Shown here piece by piece: positions 30,449-42,004 of a DNA stretch of 64,000 bases. Source of the DNA: Diploptera punctata. Taxonomy: Eukaryota; Arthropoda; Insecta; Blattodea; Blaberidae. The notes under the pieces were generated by a model, which searched no databases, was not told the DNA's origin, and saw only the letters and a list, made by a program, of their open reading frames with translations. Numbering within the stretch: the stretch's first letter is position 1; the number at the start of each line of letters is the position of its first letter. A program made the position numbers and the translations under genes. Location: NCBI GenBank assembly GCA_030220185.1, contig JASPKZ010003844.1, positions 2,740,501-2,804,500 of the forward strand. The letters run 5' to 3'.

Positions 30449-30885
30449 ATATTTAATTTTAGGAAGTGATATTTTGAGGTGATTTTAATTATATTATTTT
30501 TAGTCTGATCATCTTACCTCAATATTAATGTTGATTTGTTCTTGAACATGTTTCAAAACAATTCTGTTTTATCAACTTGTCCAGACTGGTTTGATTTATG
30601 TTGCATTATGTTGCACAACCTGGATGTCGATGTCAGCTCCATCCTGTGGTTGGCCAAAGTTATGAATTTTGAAATACCGAAGGAGCGTGACCATGTTTGG
30701 AGGTTCTTTGGCCAACCACAGGATGGAGCTGACATCCATCCAGGTTGTGCAACATAATGCAACATATATCAAACCAGTCTGGACAAGCCGATGATAAAAC
30801 AGAATTGTTTTGAAACATGTTCAAGAACAAATCAACATTAATATTGAGGTAAAATGATCAGACTAAAAATAATATAATTAATAAA
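30449..30885. mobile_element. Penelope-like palindrome with endonuclease tail
   Basis: The sequence from tcttacctcaatattaatg to about 30660 is repeated inverted to 30880. The plus strand at 30661-30757 encodes NFEIPKERDHVWRFFGQP and QDGADIHPGCAT, the last part of the endonuclease ORF; the left arm carries the mirror image of the tail only. Same family as 33436-34140. Confidence 0.78.
30785..30825 (+). ncRNA. Hammerhead motif, U4 changed
   Basis: CCGATGA, stem II AAAAC/GTTTT, GAAA, ACATGT palindrome, triplet GTT. The left arm copy on the minus strand (30541-30590) has lost GATGA. Stem I begins with one clear pair only. Confidence 0.45.
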
Positions 30886-31024
30886 TAGTGAGTAGAAATT
30901 TCACCTCTTATCCATAATTAATTTATGAAATTCCTTAACCACACCACTCCATTCCTAAGCTAACTAATATAATGCCTAAATTTACATGCAACCGAGAAGG
31001 ATGTCTATGTCATCATCATCATCA

Positions 31025-31935
31025 TCTTCATTCATGGATTAGGTCTGTTGACCCGTTCCGACTTCAGCCCATCTCTTTCTAGGTATGCCCACATCTCGGG
31101 TGCCTTTAGGTTTGTATTTTGTTATTTGTTTTGGATATCTATCTTCATTCATTCTGTCTATGTGTTGCTTCCATTTTTGTCTATATGTATCCATTTTATC
31201 AGTTATTGCAAATATTTCAAGTTCCTGTCTTATTTCTGTGTTCTTGATTCTGTCTTCCTTAGTGCACCCTTTAACAGATCTCAAAAATTTCATTTCTGCC
31301 GCCGTTATCCTACTTAGGTCTTGTTTTTTATGTATCCAGGCTTCTGAACCATAGAGCAGTACCGGTACTGCCAACATTTTATAAAATTTCAGTTGGGTCT
31401 CTCTTGTTGTTTTGTTATTTAGTGTTCGTTTTATCGTACCACATATTCCCTGGAATTTTGCTATTTTATTATTTATATCATTATCATATTAAATGAAATG
31501 TCACATCCTAGATAATTGAGATGGTTCACCTGTTCTATGATTTTGTTTCCTATTACTATTTTCGATCTGATTTGATTTTTCCCTTGGAAAATGCCATTAC
31601 CTTAGTTTTTTCTATGGATATTTTGAGATTATATTGTTCACATATATTATGTAGTTTAAAAATATTCCTCTGAAGTTCGTCTTCTGTGTTTGCTATTATT
31701 ACCTGGTCATCAGCGTATAATAATGTTTTCAAGTAGTGTGTTTTATCTAATTTTATTCCTTTATTTGTTTCTTCGTTCCATTTTTTTATTATATCATTGA
31801 TGTAAAGGTTAAATAAAACTGGAGAGATACTGCATCCTTGTTTAACTCCTTGATTAGTATGAATTTTATTTTTACTTACTTCATTTCTAGTTTTTATAAC
31901 AAAATTTGTGTTCCAGTATGTCTATGTACTACATA
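31025..31935 (-). pseudogene. RTE-like non-LTR retrotransposon fragment (RT palm to C-terminus)
   Basis: The minus strand reads GVKQGCSISPVLFNLYIN, then the catalytic LLYADDQVIIANTEDELQ, then after frameshifts VLLYGSEAWIHKKQDLSRI and the tail GTRDVGIPRKRWAE. The 3' end is an ATG/CATCAT repeat (31009-31029), as in other RTE-like elements. Several stops; 5'-truncated. Confidence 0.8.
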
Positions 31936-32064
31936 AAAACATTGACTCATCAATATATTAGAGAGGTTGTACCAAATCTGAGTCAGATTCTCCTTTAGTC
32001 CCTGTGTTGGCTGATGAGGTGGAATCACTGCTCTTGGTGCTGTCTGCTCCAACATTTATAATAT

Positions 32065-32205
32065 TATAATGATATTGTGGAAAGAAAAATTAATGTCTGA
32101 ACCAGGAATCGAACCGTGGACCTCTAGTTCTCCATACTAGTGTGCACCCCACTACACCATTCTAGACATGGCACAAACATTAACAATTCTTTCCACATAT
32201 ACAAA
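32065..32205 (-). mobile_element. tRNA-like unit enclosed by inverted repeats
   Basis: gtggaaagaaaaattaatgt and acattaacaattctttccac enclose a minus-strand tRNA-like sequence (32094-32168). The anticodon stem CTAGT/ACTAG has loop ATGGAGA with U33 and anticodon GGA; B-box GGTTCGATTCC. Acceptor pairing is 5 of 7. The enclosing repeat resembles that of the other tRNA-bearing elements here. The left flank (tattataatgatattgtg) recurs at 32387. Confidence 0.65.
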
Positions 32206-32209
32206 TCTA

Positions 32210-32940
32210 TAATTCTCATTTCGTCTGCTGCCAGATAGATGTCATTATCACTGCGAGTAGGGAGTTTCGTTTCGAAGTATCTATAATTGAGAATTTTATA
32301 CCACCACTTTTATAAGCAGTAAACAATGTTATTTAACATTTTCCAATACTGTTATTTTAACATAGTTCCAATAATGGATCATATTATAATGATATTGTGA
32401 AAATGAAATTTTCACCAAACCAATTTCAAAAGGTATCCCTTCTATCATCAGATAAACTTTGATTGTTGAAATTACACCATCAACACCAACATTCCAACTG
32501 CCACCTGGTGTGGGTTACATGAACTTTGAGATTGTAGTGTTACCTCCCAAAGCAATTGTATTACATTTATCCTCCTGCTCAAAATATTGAAAGAAGAAGT
32601 AGGTAGCCATTCAAACAATTCTGGTCAAATGTGGTAAGGAGTTATCATGCATGAACAACTTTCTTTGTTAAATACACAAGGCATAAATAACTTCTGTGAA
32701 TAGTATTTCTCCGTGGAATAACTGAATTTTGGTGTTCTTCTCAATTCAGTGCATCACAATACTGCCCAAACACTTTTTTTTTTACATAATTGATGATATA
32801 TGATACTCACCATCATCTGCTTCTTCCCTTAAAAAAAAAGATTTGAGAGGATCCCAATATTTTGGCCAATTTTTTTCTGTAAAGGAAAAAATGCAATTCA
32901 TGAAAATGAAAATCCATAGCGCAATAAAATCAAATGAGGT
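32210..32940. other. Intron sequence without recognised feature
   Basis: Apart from the repeated tattataatgatattgtg at 32387, nothing recognised. Confidence 0.5.
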
Positions 32941-33018
32941 GAAATTAATATTTAATTTTAGGAAGTGATATTTTGAGGTTATTTTAATTAAATTATTTTC
33001 AGTCTGATCATTTTACCA

Positions 33019-33430
33019 TCGGCCGCGGTGGACTAGTGGTTATGCTCCTTGCCGCTGGTCCCAAGGATCGCGGGTTCAAACCCGGCCGGGGTCGATGGAT
33101 TTTTAGGACAGAAAAATCCAAGGAGCAAGTCCTCCGGGAGGGACTTTAAGCCATGGGTCCCGAGTCTGAAGATTTTCAGGCTCGTAAAAAATCCTTAAGC
33201 CTGAATGAAAAGGCCTCTAAGCAAAATTTACCGAATTTTCCCATCCTAGTACTACCTTGGTTTCTGAGATGTCAGTATGAGGCGGAACGCTGACCACGGA
33301 CCACTCAGAATGACACCTATACGAAAACAAGTGTAACTAAATTAATATATGGTTCAAATTCTTCCCTGTAGGGGGAGAGCGCCTAAATCTCTGTAAAAGG
33401 AAAAACAAGGGGTTACAATACAAAAAAAAA
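33019..33430 (+). mobile_element. SINE family A, copy 3, inserted in a Penelope element
   Basis: Head cggccgcggtggactagtgg, B-box GGTTCAAACCC, poly(A) tail at 33422-33430. Target duplication atcattttacc / atcatcttacc flanks it, within the Penelope terminal sequence (tagtctgatcattttacc). Confidence 0.9.
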
Positions 33431-34145
33431 ATCATCTTACCTCAATATATATATATATATATATTTTGTTCTTGGACATGTTTCAAAACAATTCTGTTTT
33501 ATCGTCAGCTTGTCCAGACTGGTTAGATTTATGTTGCACACCCTGGATGTTGATGTCAGCTCCATCCTGTGGTTGGCCAAAGAACCTCCAAACAAGGTCA
33601 CATTCCGTCGGTATTTCAAAATTCATAACCCTGTTTTTGTTCTTCTGAATATAGATTTTTTTCCCAAATAGCTCTTTTGTATTTTCTAACTGTTTTAATA
33701 ATTTAGTGTCCGAATTTATATTATTTTTTCAGCCAAACATGAGCAGCAACTGCAGATTTTTCTATCTCCCCATTTTTAATATTTCTTATGTATTCTTTGG
33801 TTCTAATTTTTAGGTTTATTTTTGTTTTTCCTATATACAACCCATGCATTCAATTTGATATATTCCTGATTTTTTATTTTTATTTTTATCAGTTTTTTCA
33901 TTTTTGTTGGTTTTTATTAGTTTATTTAAATGGTAGTATTTTTCAGTGCTAATTTAATATTAAACTTCTCAAATATCTTTTGGAATTTATTGTGTACCCA
34001 AGAGTGATATGTGAATTTCAAGAGTACTTCTGTTTATCATTTTTTGTTTTTTATACTTTTCTATCCTTTTGTGTACCATTTTTTCATCTTTGATTATGTG
34101 TTTTTTCTCCTGTTTGAGGTAAGACGATCAGACTGAAAATAATTT
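33431..34145 (-). pseudogene. Penelope-like element, GIY-YIG endonuclease end
   Basis: Read from 34130 down: KSGIYQIECMGCI (the GIY part of the GIY-YIG nuclease at about 33840), then RNIKNGEIEKSAVAAHVW, then after frameshifts NRVMNFEIPTECDLVWRF and QDGADIN. GIY-YIG endonucleases cut target DNA for Penelope retrotransposition. The second motif (YIGKT) is damaged here. Bounded by cttacctcaatat on the left and gaggtaagacgatcagac on the right. Contains the hammerhead at 33471-33510. Confidence 0.75.
33471..33510 (-). ncRNA. Hammerhead motif near Penelope 3' end
   Basis: CTGACGA, stem II AAAAC/GTTTT, GAAA, palindrome ACATGT, triplet GTC. Core complete, but the first stem I bases give only one pair (G with C), so stem I needs checking by folding. 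Confidence 0.5.
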
Positions 34146-34317
34146 AATTCAAATGAGCTGAAGTTGATCCTTTCACTGGTTATCGAGAGATAATACATAA
34201 AATCATGCTGTATCATATTACATGTAACCTATTTTCATCTCGAGCACTTTTATACGGTATAAACCAAAAACTACGTAACTCGTTTTTCTACTTTTCAAAA
34301 TTAACAAAATGTGTGAG

Positions 34318-34503
34318 TACAGGATAATAAAACTAGTTATCTACAAACAAATAATTTTACCATCAAAAGCATGGTAAAATATATTTGATAATAAACTGTT
34401 ATTGGTAAAAATAAAGTCTCTAAGAAGAAAATGTAAAAACCATAAAAAGCACACCACGCTTTTGATGGTAATTTTTTTTTGTAGATAATTCTAGTTTTAT
34501 TCT
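34318..34503. mobile_element. Small inverted-repeat element, 185 bp
   Basis: ataaaactagttatctacaa with ttaccatcaaaagcatgg is inverted at 34450-34500 (gcttttgatggtaa and gtagataattctagtttta). Ends are flanked by ataata / tattct. No coding. Confidence 0.6.
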
Positions 34504-34782
34504 AGATTTGTTGGAGATGATTTTTTTGTTGACCACTTTAATTTTATCCCAAGCTTGTTGGAAATTAAAATTATTTTTCATTTTTTAGTTCGGTTTTCTA
34601 ATAAAGCATGTTGTTTAAGTTTTTTTAAACTATTATTCATTTTTTAAATTTTTTTTAGTTTGGTTTTCTAATAAAGTGTGTTGTTTTAGTTTTTTTAAAC
34701 TATTATTTATTTTTTAATTTTTAGTTTAATTGATTGTCATAAACCGGAATCCCATGAAAATTTATCTCTTTATAAAAAAAAT

Positions 34783-34870
34783 TCCTCCGGGCCGGATTTG
34801 AACCTGCGACCTATGGATTACTGAAATTATATACCACTATAGTCCTCCACTCTACCAACTGAGCTCTTAC
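34783..34870 (-). pseudogene. tRNA-Tyr-like pseudogene with intron
   Basis: Minus strand: GAGCTCAGTTGGTAGAG, then GGAGGACTATAG, an intron-like insert of about 18 nt, then ATCCATAGGTCGCAGG and TTCAAATCCGGCCCGGAGGA, followed by a T-run terminator. This is the layout of animal tRNA-Tyr genes, which carry an intron after position 37. G34 of the GTA anticodon is changed to A, and the 5' acceptor strand does not pair with CCGGAGG, so it is dead. Confidence 0.6.
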
Positions 34871-34879
34871 AACAATTGA

Positions 34880-35575
34880 CTAAAAAGTCAATAAGTCTGC
34901 AACCTACTATACCGGTTTTTATTTTTTTGATTTTCTGATGATTCTGGCCAGGATTTAAAAAAAAATCATGAAATTATTGTATTATCATCGGTCCTTTACA
35001 AGTATACTAAGTTTGAAGTCAATCCAATGTTTTTAAGTGGGTGAAAATCGGTTCAAAGGTTCCGTTACATAGATACAGGTCCATTACATAGATAGATACA
35101 GGTCAAGCTAATATAAAGCATGTAAAAATAAGGATCATTCTTCTAGCAGTAGTAAATATTATCGAAAGAATACAATAGTAGTGTAGTAGTATTCAAATGT
35201 TCTGAAACTCTTGATTTGTCATCATTCAAGGAGTCCGGAGTTTCAGGGTCCCCTTTCGAGGGTTCGTTGATAAATATACCGTCGAAGAAATAAAGAAAAG
35301 TTCTACAATATAATGGAACATTGATTAAGTGAACCTTTTAATTTAATTGTCATAAAATAAATGTGGATGGAGTTTATCTTATCAGATTAATGAGATCATT
35401 TCAATTTTCATAAACTGTATTTGCTATTTCTTAAATCAAAGAGCTAATCAACTGAAAAAAATTAAATAAGGACCCATATTAACCAAATAGAGTTAATTCT
35501 GTGCAGAATTTGATAGTTAATAAATAGAATATTTCTATTCATGGTTAAATATGGGAAATAACATTATGAGGTTCT
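34880..35575. other. Intron sequence without recognised feature
   Basis: About 34955-35115 (ggttcaaaggttccgttaca, agatacaggtc twice) resembles a degenerate transposon end, but no partner is visible. Confidence 0.4.
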
Positions 35576-35580
35576 TAATT

Positions 35581-35826
35581 GAGGTGCTTAGAATAGCAAG
35601 GGTGTATCAACAAAAATCACATTTTTTTAAATTTATTGAAATATAAACTTTGAACCTTCTTCTTTCATCCAAATTGTAAACCACTTCAGAACACAATATA
35701 TAACTTCTTCACAATGACAGAAATGATACGTCACATGATATAGAAAAAATATGTTTATGAAACTTTAAACACATTTTTCCCAAAAGTAATCTTTTGCATA
35801 TATGCCCTTGCTATTCTAAGTGCCTC
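35581..35826. mobile_element. MITE, 246 bp, AATT target duplication
   Basis: Ends gaggtgcttagaatagcaag and inverse (cttgctattctaagtgcctc), with AATT directly on both sides (35577-35580, 35827-35830). The same duplication and GAGG...CCTC ends as the 1.5-kb transposon at 26093-27565, which could have supplied its transposase. Confidence 0.82.
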
Positions 35827-35837
35827 AATTTAATTAA

Positions 35838-36003
35838 TTAATGAGTCACTTCTTATCTTACCTCATAGTTTATGTTTTCTTAATCACAAGAACTCATGAG
35901 TCATAATATTGGTTGAAAATGAGAGGGATGTCCTCTTGAAAACTGCACTTACAGTGTTTAACAAAAGATAAACTATGAGGTAAGATAAGAAGTGAGTAAT
36001 TTA
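35838..36003. mobile_element. Small palindrome with Penelope-type ends
   Basis: cacttcttatcttacctcat and agtttatgtttt return inverted at 35966-36000. The ttacctcat boundary matches Penelope ends. A worn hammerhead-like TTGAAAATGAGAGG...CCTCTTGAAAA is present at the centre. Confidence 0.45.
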
Positions 36004-36217
36004 TTCATAGAATATTTCTATCTTGACTAACTAGTACAAAAGGCAATTTTGATATTTTGCTTTGTTAAGCAACAATTCTCTATCATAAACAAGCAAATCC
36101 TAAACTTTGTTAGGTATTTGCAGATAACAATAAACTTGTTCCAAAATGTCAAATTATTGGAATTCAAATTGTTTGCTGTATTCTCAGCACAAAAATGAAA
36201 AAATAAAATATTGTTAC

Positions 36218-36392
36218 CTTGATTTTGAGGTTTATTATATAAAAAGGCTTGTTCCCAATTGTCAATTTCATTACTGCCGGATATATATTGCAGGATGCAG
36301 ATGTGCAGAGCATTGAGACATTCATCGTTAACATGATTTACATCTGCACCGACGTCAAATAGAAAACTCATCACAGTTTTATGTTGGTTAAT
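36218..36392 (-). CDS. ANKMY1-like gene, ankyrin exon
   Basis: Acceptor ctataatttcag, donor CAAG|GTAACA, 175 nt, phase 0 in, phase 1 out. Protein INQHKTVMSFLFDVGADV, NHVNDECLNALHICILQY, then a polar tail SGSNEIDNWEQAFL. It directly completes the repeat begun in exon 38216-38407 (DADGNTGLLLAS + INQHK...FLFDVGADVN). The vertebrate counterpart is LLEFGADVN...DEGLTALSMCFLLHY. Confidence 0.87.
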
Positions 36393-36434
36393 CTGAAATT
36401 ATAGTAATTTTGTCTTCTAAGAAGATTTAAAGTT

Positions 36435-36770
36435 GAATTAATTTTTTTGTTGTCTAATGCCACCAGGTTGTCTATAATGACATTTCTGGCTTTCTCATCT
36501 GGCATTGGCAAAATTGTAATCCATTTTTTAGGTTGGGGCACCTGGAAGGCAGAATTATGTTACTCCGATGATATGATGGGTGGTAAATGATAATGAAGTG
36601 TTAGGAAAGTTCTTAATTTAAAATTGACCCAAGTTCCAGACCATGGACAAACACAGGAATAATTCCATTTTAGGAAAAATTCTTATGGTTTGACCGGGAA
36701 TCAAAACTGGGACCTCTTGAACCATAGTCAGAAATGCTGACAACTAGCCCATGAGGCTGGTCTAGCTGAA
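36435..36770 (-). mobile_element. SINE family B, diverged copy
   Basis: Shares the body (tgacatttctggctttctc, ggcacctggaaggcagaatt, gatgatatgatgggtg) with 18935-19314, but the head half (36610-36765) is different and has a worn B-box (gggaatcaaaactggga). Old or recombinant copy. Confidence 0.6.
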
Positions 36771-36847
36771 TTAATTTGATATGAACAAATTCATTATTTT
36801 GCAAAGATATTAAGAATACACTGACTTTATATTTTCCTCTTTAATTT

Positions 36848-37256
36848 TGTTATGAACAGTTGTAAGCCCATGTTTCCCTTAACAGAGATTTAGGTGCTCT
36901 CCCCCTACAGGGAAGAATTTGAACCATACTAATTTAGTTACACTTGTTTTCGTATAGATGTCATAGGAGTGGCTCATGGTCAGTGTTCTGCCTCATACTG
37001 ACATCTAGGAAACCAAGGTAGTACTAGGACGGGAAAATTCGGTAAATTTTGCTTAGAAGCCTTTTCATTCAAGCTTAAGGATCTTTTACGAGCCTGAAAA
37101 TCTTCAGACTCGGGACCCACGTCTTAAAGTCCCTCCCGGTGGACTTGCTCCTTGGATTTTTCCATCCTAAAAAATCCATCGACCCCAGCCGGGTTTGAAC
37201 CTGCAACCCTCGGGACTAGAGGCAAGGAGCATAACCACTAGTCCACCGCGGCCGAT
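36848..37256 (-). mobile_element. SINE family A, copy 4
   Basis: Inverted full-length copy: body from ctctccccctacagggaag, B-box gggtttgaacctgc, head ending ccaccgcggccgatt. Slightly diverged from copy 3. Confidence 0.85.
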
Positions 37257-37745
37257 TGCATAATAGTGCTCATTATTAATCTTACGTCACTCATTAGTGT
37301 TTGCAGTAGTACAAAATGAATATGGAAAGGTTTACAGATTTTGGTCAAAGACATCTTATTTCACGCTTCAGGATATTTTCATGTCATATATCTATGACAT
37401 TTGACCTACCTACTTACATTCCAAAGAAAGTGATATTCAGGATTTTTATGGCCTGAATAATCCATCAAACTTTGACAGATTTATACTGTGAATCTCAAAT
37501 CCAGACATGATCAAGTAGCCACTAAACTATTGCGATCATCTAAAATTTTGGGGTAAAAGTCTGCATGAATGGAATTCAAATACTATTTAATCAAAATTAC
37601 AGTGGGAAGTGGAGGTAATTTTCAACTTATAAATGTTTTTATGTCTCACCTGAAAAAGTTTTATGTTTTTGCACCAAGACTCAGAAACAAGAGAAATTTC
37701 ACGTTGACTCTTAAATACACCACCTAATGGGACTTACCCCTTGCA
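37257..37745. other. Intron sequence without recognised feature
   Basis: No frame, repeat or splice-site pair recognised. Confidence 0.5.
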
Positions 37746-37749
37746 CATA

Positions 37750-37874
<125 letters not shown>

Positions 37875-38215
37875 TACCAAGAGCTAGAAATATTTCTAAA
37901 TTCAGAAATTTTAGAGTTACATTCTGGAATTCCTTCATATGTGGTTTCAAATAACTCTAAAATATCATCTATAACATATAACATATTCAATTTACTTTAG
38001 TATCCATTATTATAGTCATAATTTAGTATGGAATTAAATATGTCTATTTCCGTTATTTTTTTAAATATCTATCTTAATCTCTTTTCTTATTTTAATTCTA
38101 TTTTAATATATATTTTCTTAACCTAATATATTATACCATCATTACATTTCAAGCCAGGGGTAATTTATAATTTAAACCTGTAATACTTCCACTCTAATTA
38201 TATTATGAAACTTAC

Positions 38216-38407
38216 TGAAGCTAACAGCAGACCAGTGTTTCCATCTGCATCCATTACATCTACATATATATTCTTTCTGATTACTAATTGGGAAACAACA
38301 GAATATGTTCCATCCAGACAAGATTTCAGAAATTCTAAGCAGTCAAGTTCATGTTCACCTGCAATTCTCTGTTTATTTCTTTTGTCTATACTAAATGCCA
38401 TATTACT
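38216..38407 (-). CDS. ANKMY1-like gene, first ankyrin exon in window
   Basis: Acceptor ccatgtgtttcag, donor TCA|GTAAGT, 64 codons, phase 0 at both ends. Protein SNMAFSIDKRNKQRIAGE, HELDCLEFLKSCLDGTYS, VVSQLVIRKNIYVDVMDA then DGNTGLLLAS. It contains a helical lead-in and the first half of an ankyrin repeat (DADGNTGLLLAS). Both splice sites are strong. Confidence 0.85.
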
Positions 38408-38499
38408 CTGAAACACATGGAATATTAACATTATATCTCATTATTTTCAACTTCGTACAAAATTCTAACAAATATGTTAGTATCCAGACTTACTCCCTA

Positions 38500-40085
38500 T
38501 TTGACAACATAATAGGTTATCATCAGTGAGGGTTTAGAAGATACAGGACTACTATAGACAAGATTTTTAATATAAAACAGATTTTAGAAAATAATTAGGA
38601 ATATAATGGTACTGTACATCAACTAAACGTAGACTTCAAAAGACATGCAATTCAATTAAGAGGGAGAAGTTATATAGTATCCTGCTGGAGTTCGGAATCT
38701 CTAAAAAAGTTAGTTAGACTTATTCTGAATGTGTCTAAATGGCACAAAGAGTAGAGTGTATGTAGGCAAACAGTTTTTGGAGACTTTTGAAATTCACAAT
38801 GGGTAAAACAAGAAGATGTACTATCTCCTCTACTATTCAATTTTATACGAGCATGCCATCAAATCTTAAGATGATGAAGAAGACCTACAAGTCAATGATA
38901 TTAAAAAGCTGTTAGTTTATGCTGATGATATAGTACTATCAGATGATAGTGAGAAGATACTAAGGGCCAACATGCACACTGTAGTGAGGGACACTATGAA
39001 ATTGGGACAGAAAGTAAATATCAATAAAACTAAATATATGGTCACACATAGAAATACATTAGATAATGGAAAGGACAGCTAATGACAAATGAGGGAAATT
39101 TTTGAAGATGTGACTGAATTCAAACACTTAGGAACAAACATTACAAATAGGAATGAGATAACTAACTAACTAATTCACTGGCACTATCGAACCCGTAGGT
39201 TCATGGCCACGCGGACATAAGCTCTCCATATATCCCTATCCTGAGTCAATGTTTTTCAATCATCCCCTGTATAATCTACTTCCCTCAAATCATAGTTAAT
39301 GTTATTCTCCCACCTCATTCTTGGTCTACCAACTGGGCGTTTTCCCTCTGGTTTCCTACAAGAAGCTTCCATGCATGTCTTTCATTCCCCATTCGTGCCA
39401 TATGTCCTGCCCATCGCAGTCTATGAGACTTAACTGTTCTCATTCCATCTGGCTTCCTATAAAGACCATATAATTCACTGTTATGCAGTCTTCTCCATTC
39501 ACCTGAATAGGAATGAGATGCATAAAGAAATTAAACATAGACTCAATACTGGAAATGCATATTATTATGCATTATAGGGACTCTTGCTATTACAAATTCT
39601 CTTAGAGAAGTTAAACTAAAATATATAAAATTGTTATTCTCCCAGTTGTATTATATAGATGCAAAACATGGATCTCTTACTTTAATAGAGGAGAAAATAT
39701 TATGAAGATTTGAGAATAAAGTTCTTAGGAACATTTTTGGACCAAGGAGAGATAAACAGACAGGCAACTGGAGAAGACAACATAACAGTGATCTTTATAA
39801 GAAACCAGATATAATAAATACAGTTAAGTCTTGTATTCAACGATGGGCAGGACATGTGATGAATAGGGAATAATAGGGGAATGGAAACTTCTTGTAGGAA
39901 AACCAGAGGGAATACGTCCGGTTGGTAGACCAAGGATGAGGTGGGCAAATAACATTAATCATGATTTGATGGAAGTAAATTATACAGGGGATGATTGGAA
40001 AACATTAGCTCGGGATAGATATGTATGGAGTGCTTATGTCCGCGTGGCCATAAACGTGTGGATCCGATAGGACCAGTGAATTAAT
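38500..40085 (+). pseudogene. RTE-like non-LTR fragment, interrupted
   Basis: Plus-strand frames: LLVYADDIVLSDDSEKIL (RT catalytic motif at about 38915-38960), INKTKYMVTHRNTLDNGK, EFKHLGTNITNRNE; after the insertion at 39160-39507 it resumes (NEMHKEIKHRLNTGNAYY) and ends with GRPRMRWANNINHDLMEV. Multiple frameshifts. Confidence 0.75.
39160..39507 (-). pseudogene. Nested non-LTR 3' fragment with target duplication
   Basis: A minus-strand 3' end of the same family (the inverse of GRPRMRWENN and of the tail agttagttag) flanked by ataggaatgagat on both sides. The family inserted into an older copy of itself. Confidence 0.82.
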
Positions 40086-40439
40086 TATGATACGTTAGTT
40101 GTTTCAATACATTACATTATATTCATTAGAAATGTTAAGTTTTGAAAGCCTTAATAGACCATGCAACTGGCACTGGGGTTCACCTTTTACCTTCCCCTCA
40201 TCATTACTATTGCTCACATAACATCTATCTACACTACACCAACATATAACACACCAATCTATGTAACTGGAGACTGGAGAAACAATAACATCTTGTAGTG
40301 AGATCACATATTTATGAATTCAAATAAATAAAAATGGAAGTTATGAAGAGGAAATAAGAAACAGAAATAATAAAGGAAAATTTCCAATTGCCTGCCTGAA
40401 TGGAATGAATATTATGGGATAAAAATATAAATAATAAAA

Positions 40440-40875
40440 ATAAAATGAATATATACCATACAATTGTTAAAAGCATCATTACTTATGGAGCAGAACTTTG
40501 GTCTTTAACAACAAAAACAAATAAGTATCTTTTGGCAACAGAAATGAATTTTATACAAAGGGCAGCAAGAATTTCAAGAAGAGAAAAAATTATGAACTCA
40601 GTTATAAGGGAAAAAATGTCGATTGAAGACACTATTTTAGAGTATATTAAAACTCAGCAATTAAGATGGTGTGGACATGTCCAGCGAATGGAAGAGGATC
40701 GGCTACCAATATCTGTTTTGGAATGGAAACCTGAGGGAAGATGAGGCAGAGGAAGAACTAAAACCTCCTGGAATCAGGGAATATGTTTATACATGAAAGG
40801 AAAATATCTACAACCAGGAGATTGGATGGACCGACAAAATTAGCAATTAGGAATCAGACATATCAAAGACTTTAA
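40440..40875 (+). pseudogene. Non-LTR ORF2 C-terminal fragment
   Basis: An open stretch of 99 codons: IVKSIITYGAELWSLTTK, ATEMNFIQRAARISRREK, LRWCGHVQRMEEDRLP, then a stop in GRGRTKTSWNQ. Related to 61800-62640 rather than to the GRPRMRWENN group. Confidence 0.75.
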
Positions 40876-40939
40876 TCAACCGATGATCTATCTACTATCT
40901 ACAATGGCGTAGCCCAGTGTTGAGCCATAGCCTCTCCTT

Positions 40940-41284
40940 TGTTAGGAGTTACTAAACCAAATTCATTTAGTTACTTTATTTGTCCATAGATGTCATGAGT
41001 GGTATGTGGTCACCACACCGACTCAATGAGACATCTAGCAGGCTACTAAGTTGTTACTAGGATATTTGAGATAGGTAAATTTTGCTTAGACGCCTTTTTA
41101 TTTAGGCTTAAGTATATTTTACGAGCCTGAAAATCTTTAGACTCGGGACCCACGGCTTAAAGTCCCTTCCGGATGACTTGCTCCTTGGACTTTTCCATCC
41201 TAAAAAGTATCCATCGACCGCGGTAGGCTTTGAACTCGGGACCAGAGGCAAGGGGCATAACCACTAATCCACCGCGATCGACTA
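40940..41284 (-). mobile_element. SINE family A, copy 5, truncated and diverged
   Basis: Body and head (ccaccgcgatcgac) inverted; the 3' part is missing and there are many substitutions. It directly follows the non-LTR tail. Confidence 0.72.
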
Positions 41285-41369
41285 ACACACTTAAAGTAGA
41301 AATAAATTAATATTTCGTGATCCTAGCCAGAACTCTATTAAAAATACAATAAAAATGCATCATCATCGT

Positions 41370-41600
41370 CCTGGCAATTTATAGTCCTTTTAGAACTGCA
41401 CGTCTACAAAAATTCTCCTTCCATCTTTTTGACGGGTGTCCGATCGATCTCTTTCCCTGTGGTTGGAAGTTCACAATTGCTCTGGGGATTCTATCTCTAT
41501 CAAATGCATACCATCCTATATAATGTGGTCTATCAAATTGATGCACAGACAACACTAACTTCACCTATCATTCATGTGTGGAACCTGATGAAGAGAAATG
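41370..41600 (-). pseudogene. Non-LTR ORF2 C-terminal fragment
   Basis: IGWYAFDRDRIPRAIVNF then GKRSIGHPSKRWKENFC, minus strand. A further worn tail of the same kind may lie at 41740-41890. Confidence 0.6.
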
Positions 41601-42004
41601 TAGAGGTTTATTAGGCATATTAGATGAAAGAAATAATGTAGAGCTCTAAATATATATTGTTAGATACATTATTTTTGCTATATCCATGAAAGGAGGACAA
41701 AGGAATGAGAATTCCTGATGGTTATTAACCATCTAGCCTACTCCTTAAGTCTTCTTCTTGTTAATAAGGCTCCACAGCTTCAATTGGAGAATGCTTTGGC
41801 CTTCTCAACGAGTTCCTTCCACACCCTTCTATTTTTATCCTGGACACATTTGTTCCAATTTTTTTATCTTCATCATCCCCTTAAGTGTGTGGGTTAAATG
41901 ATAAATCTGAATTTTCAAAGTTGGACAGCATTTCTAATTTTGGATGGTCGTAAAAATCTACAGGACGAAAATAATAGGCTATAAGCCTCAGATTGTAACA
42001 GCTT

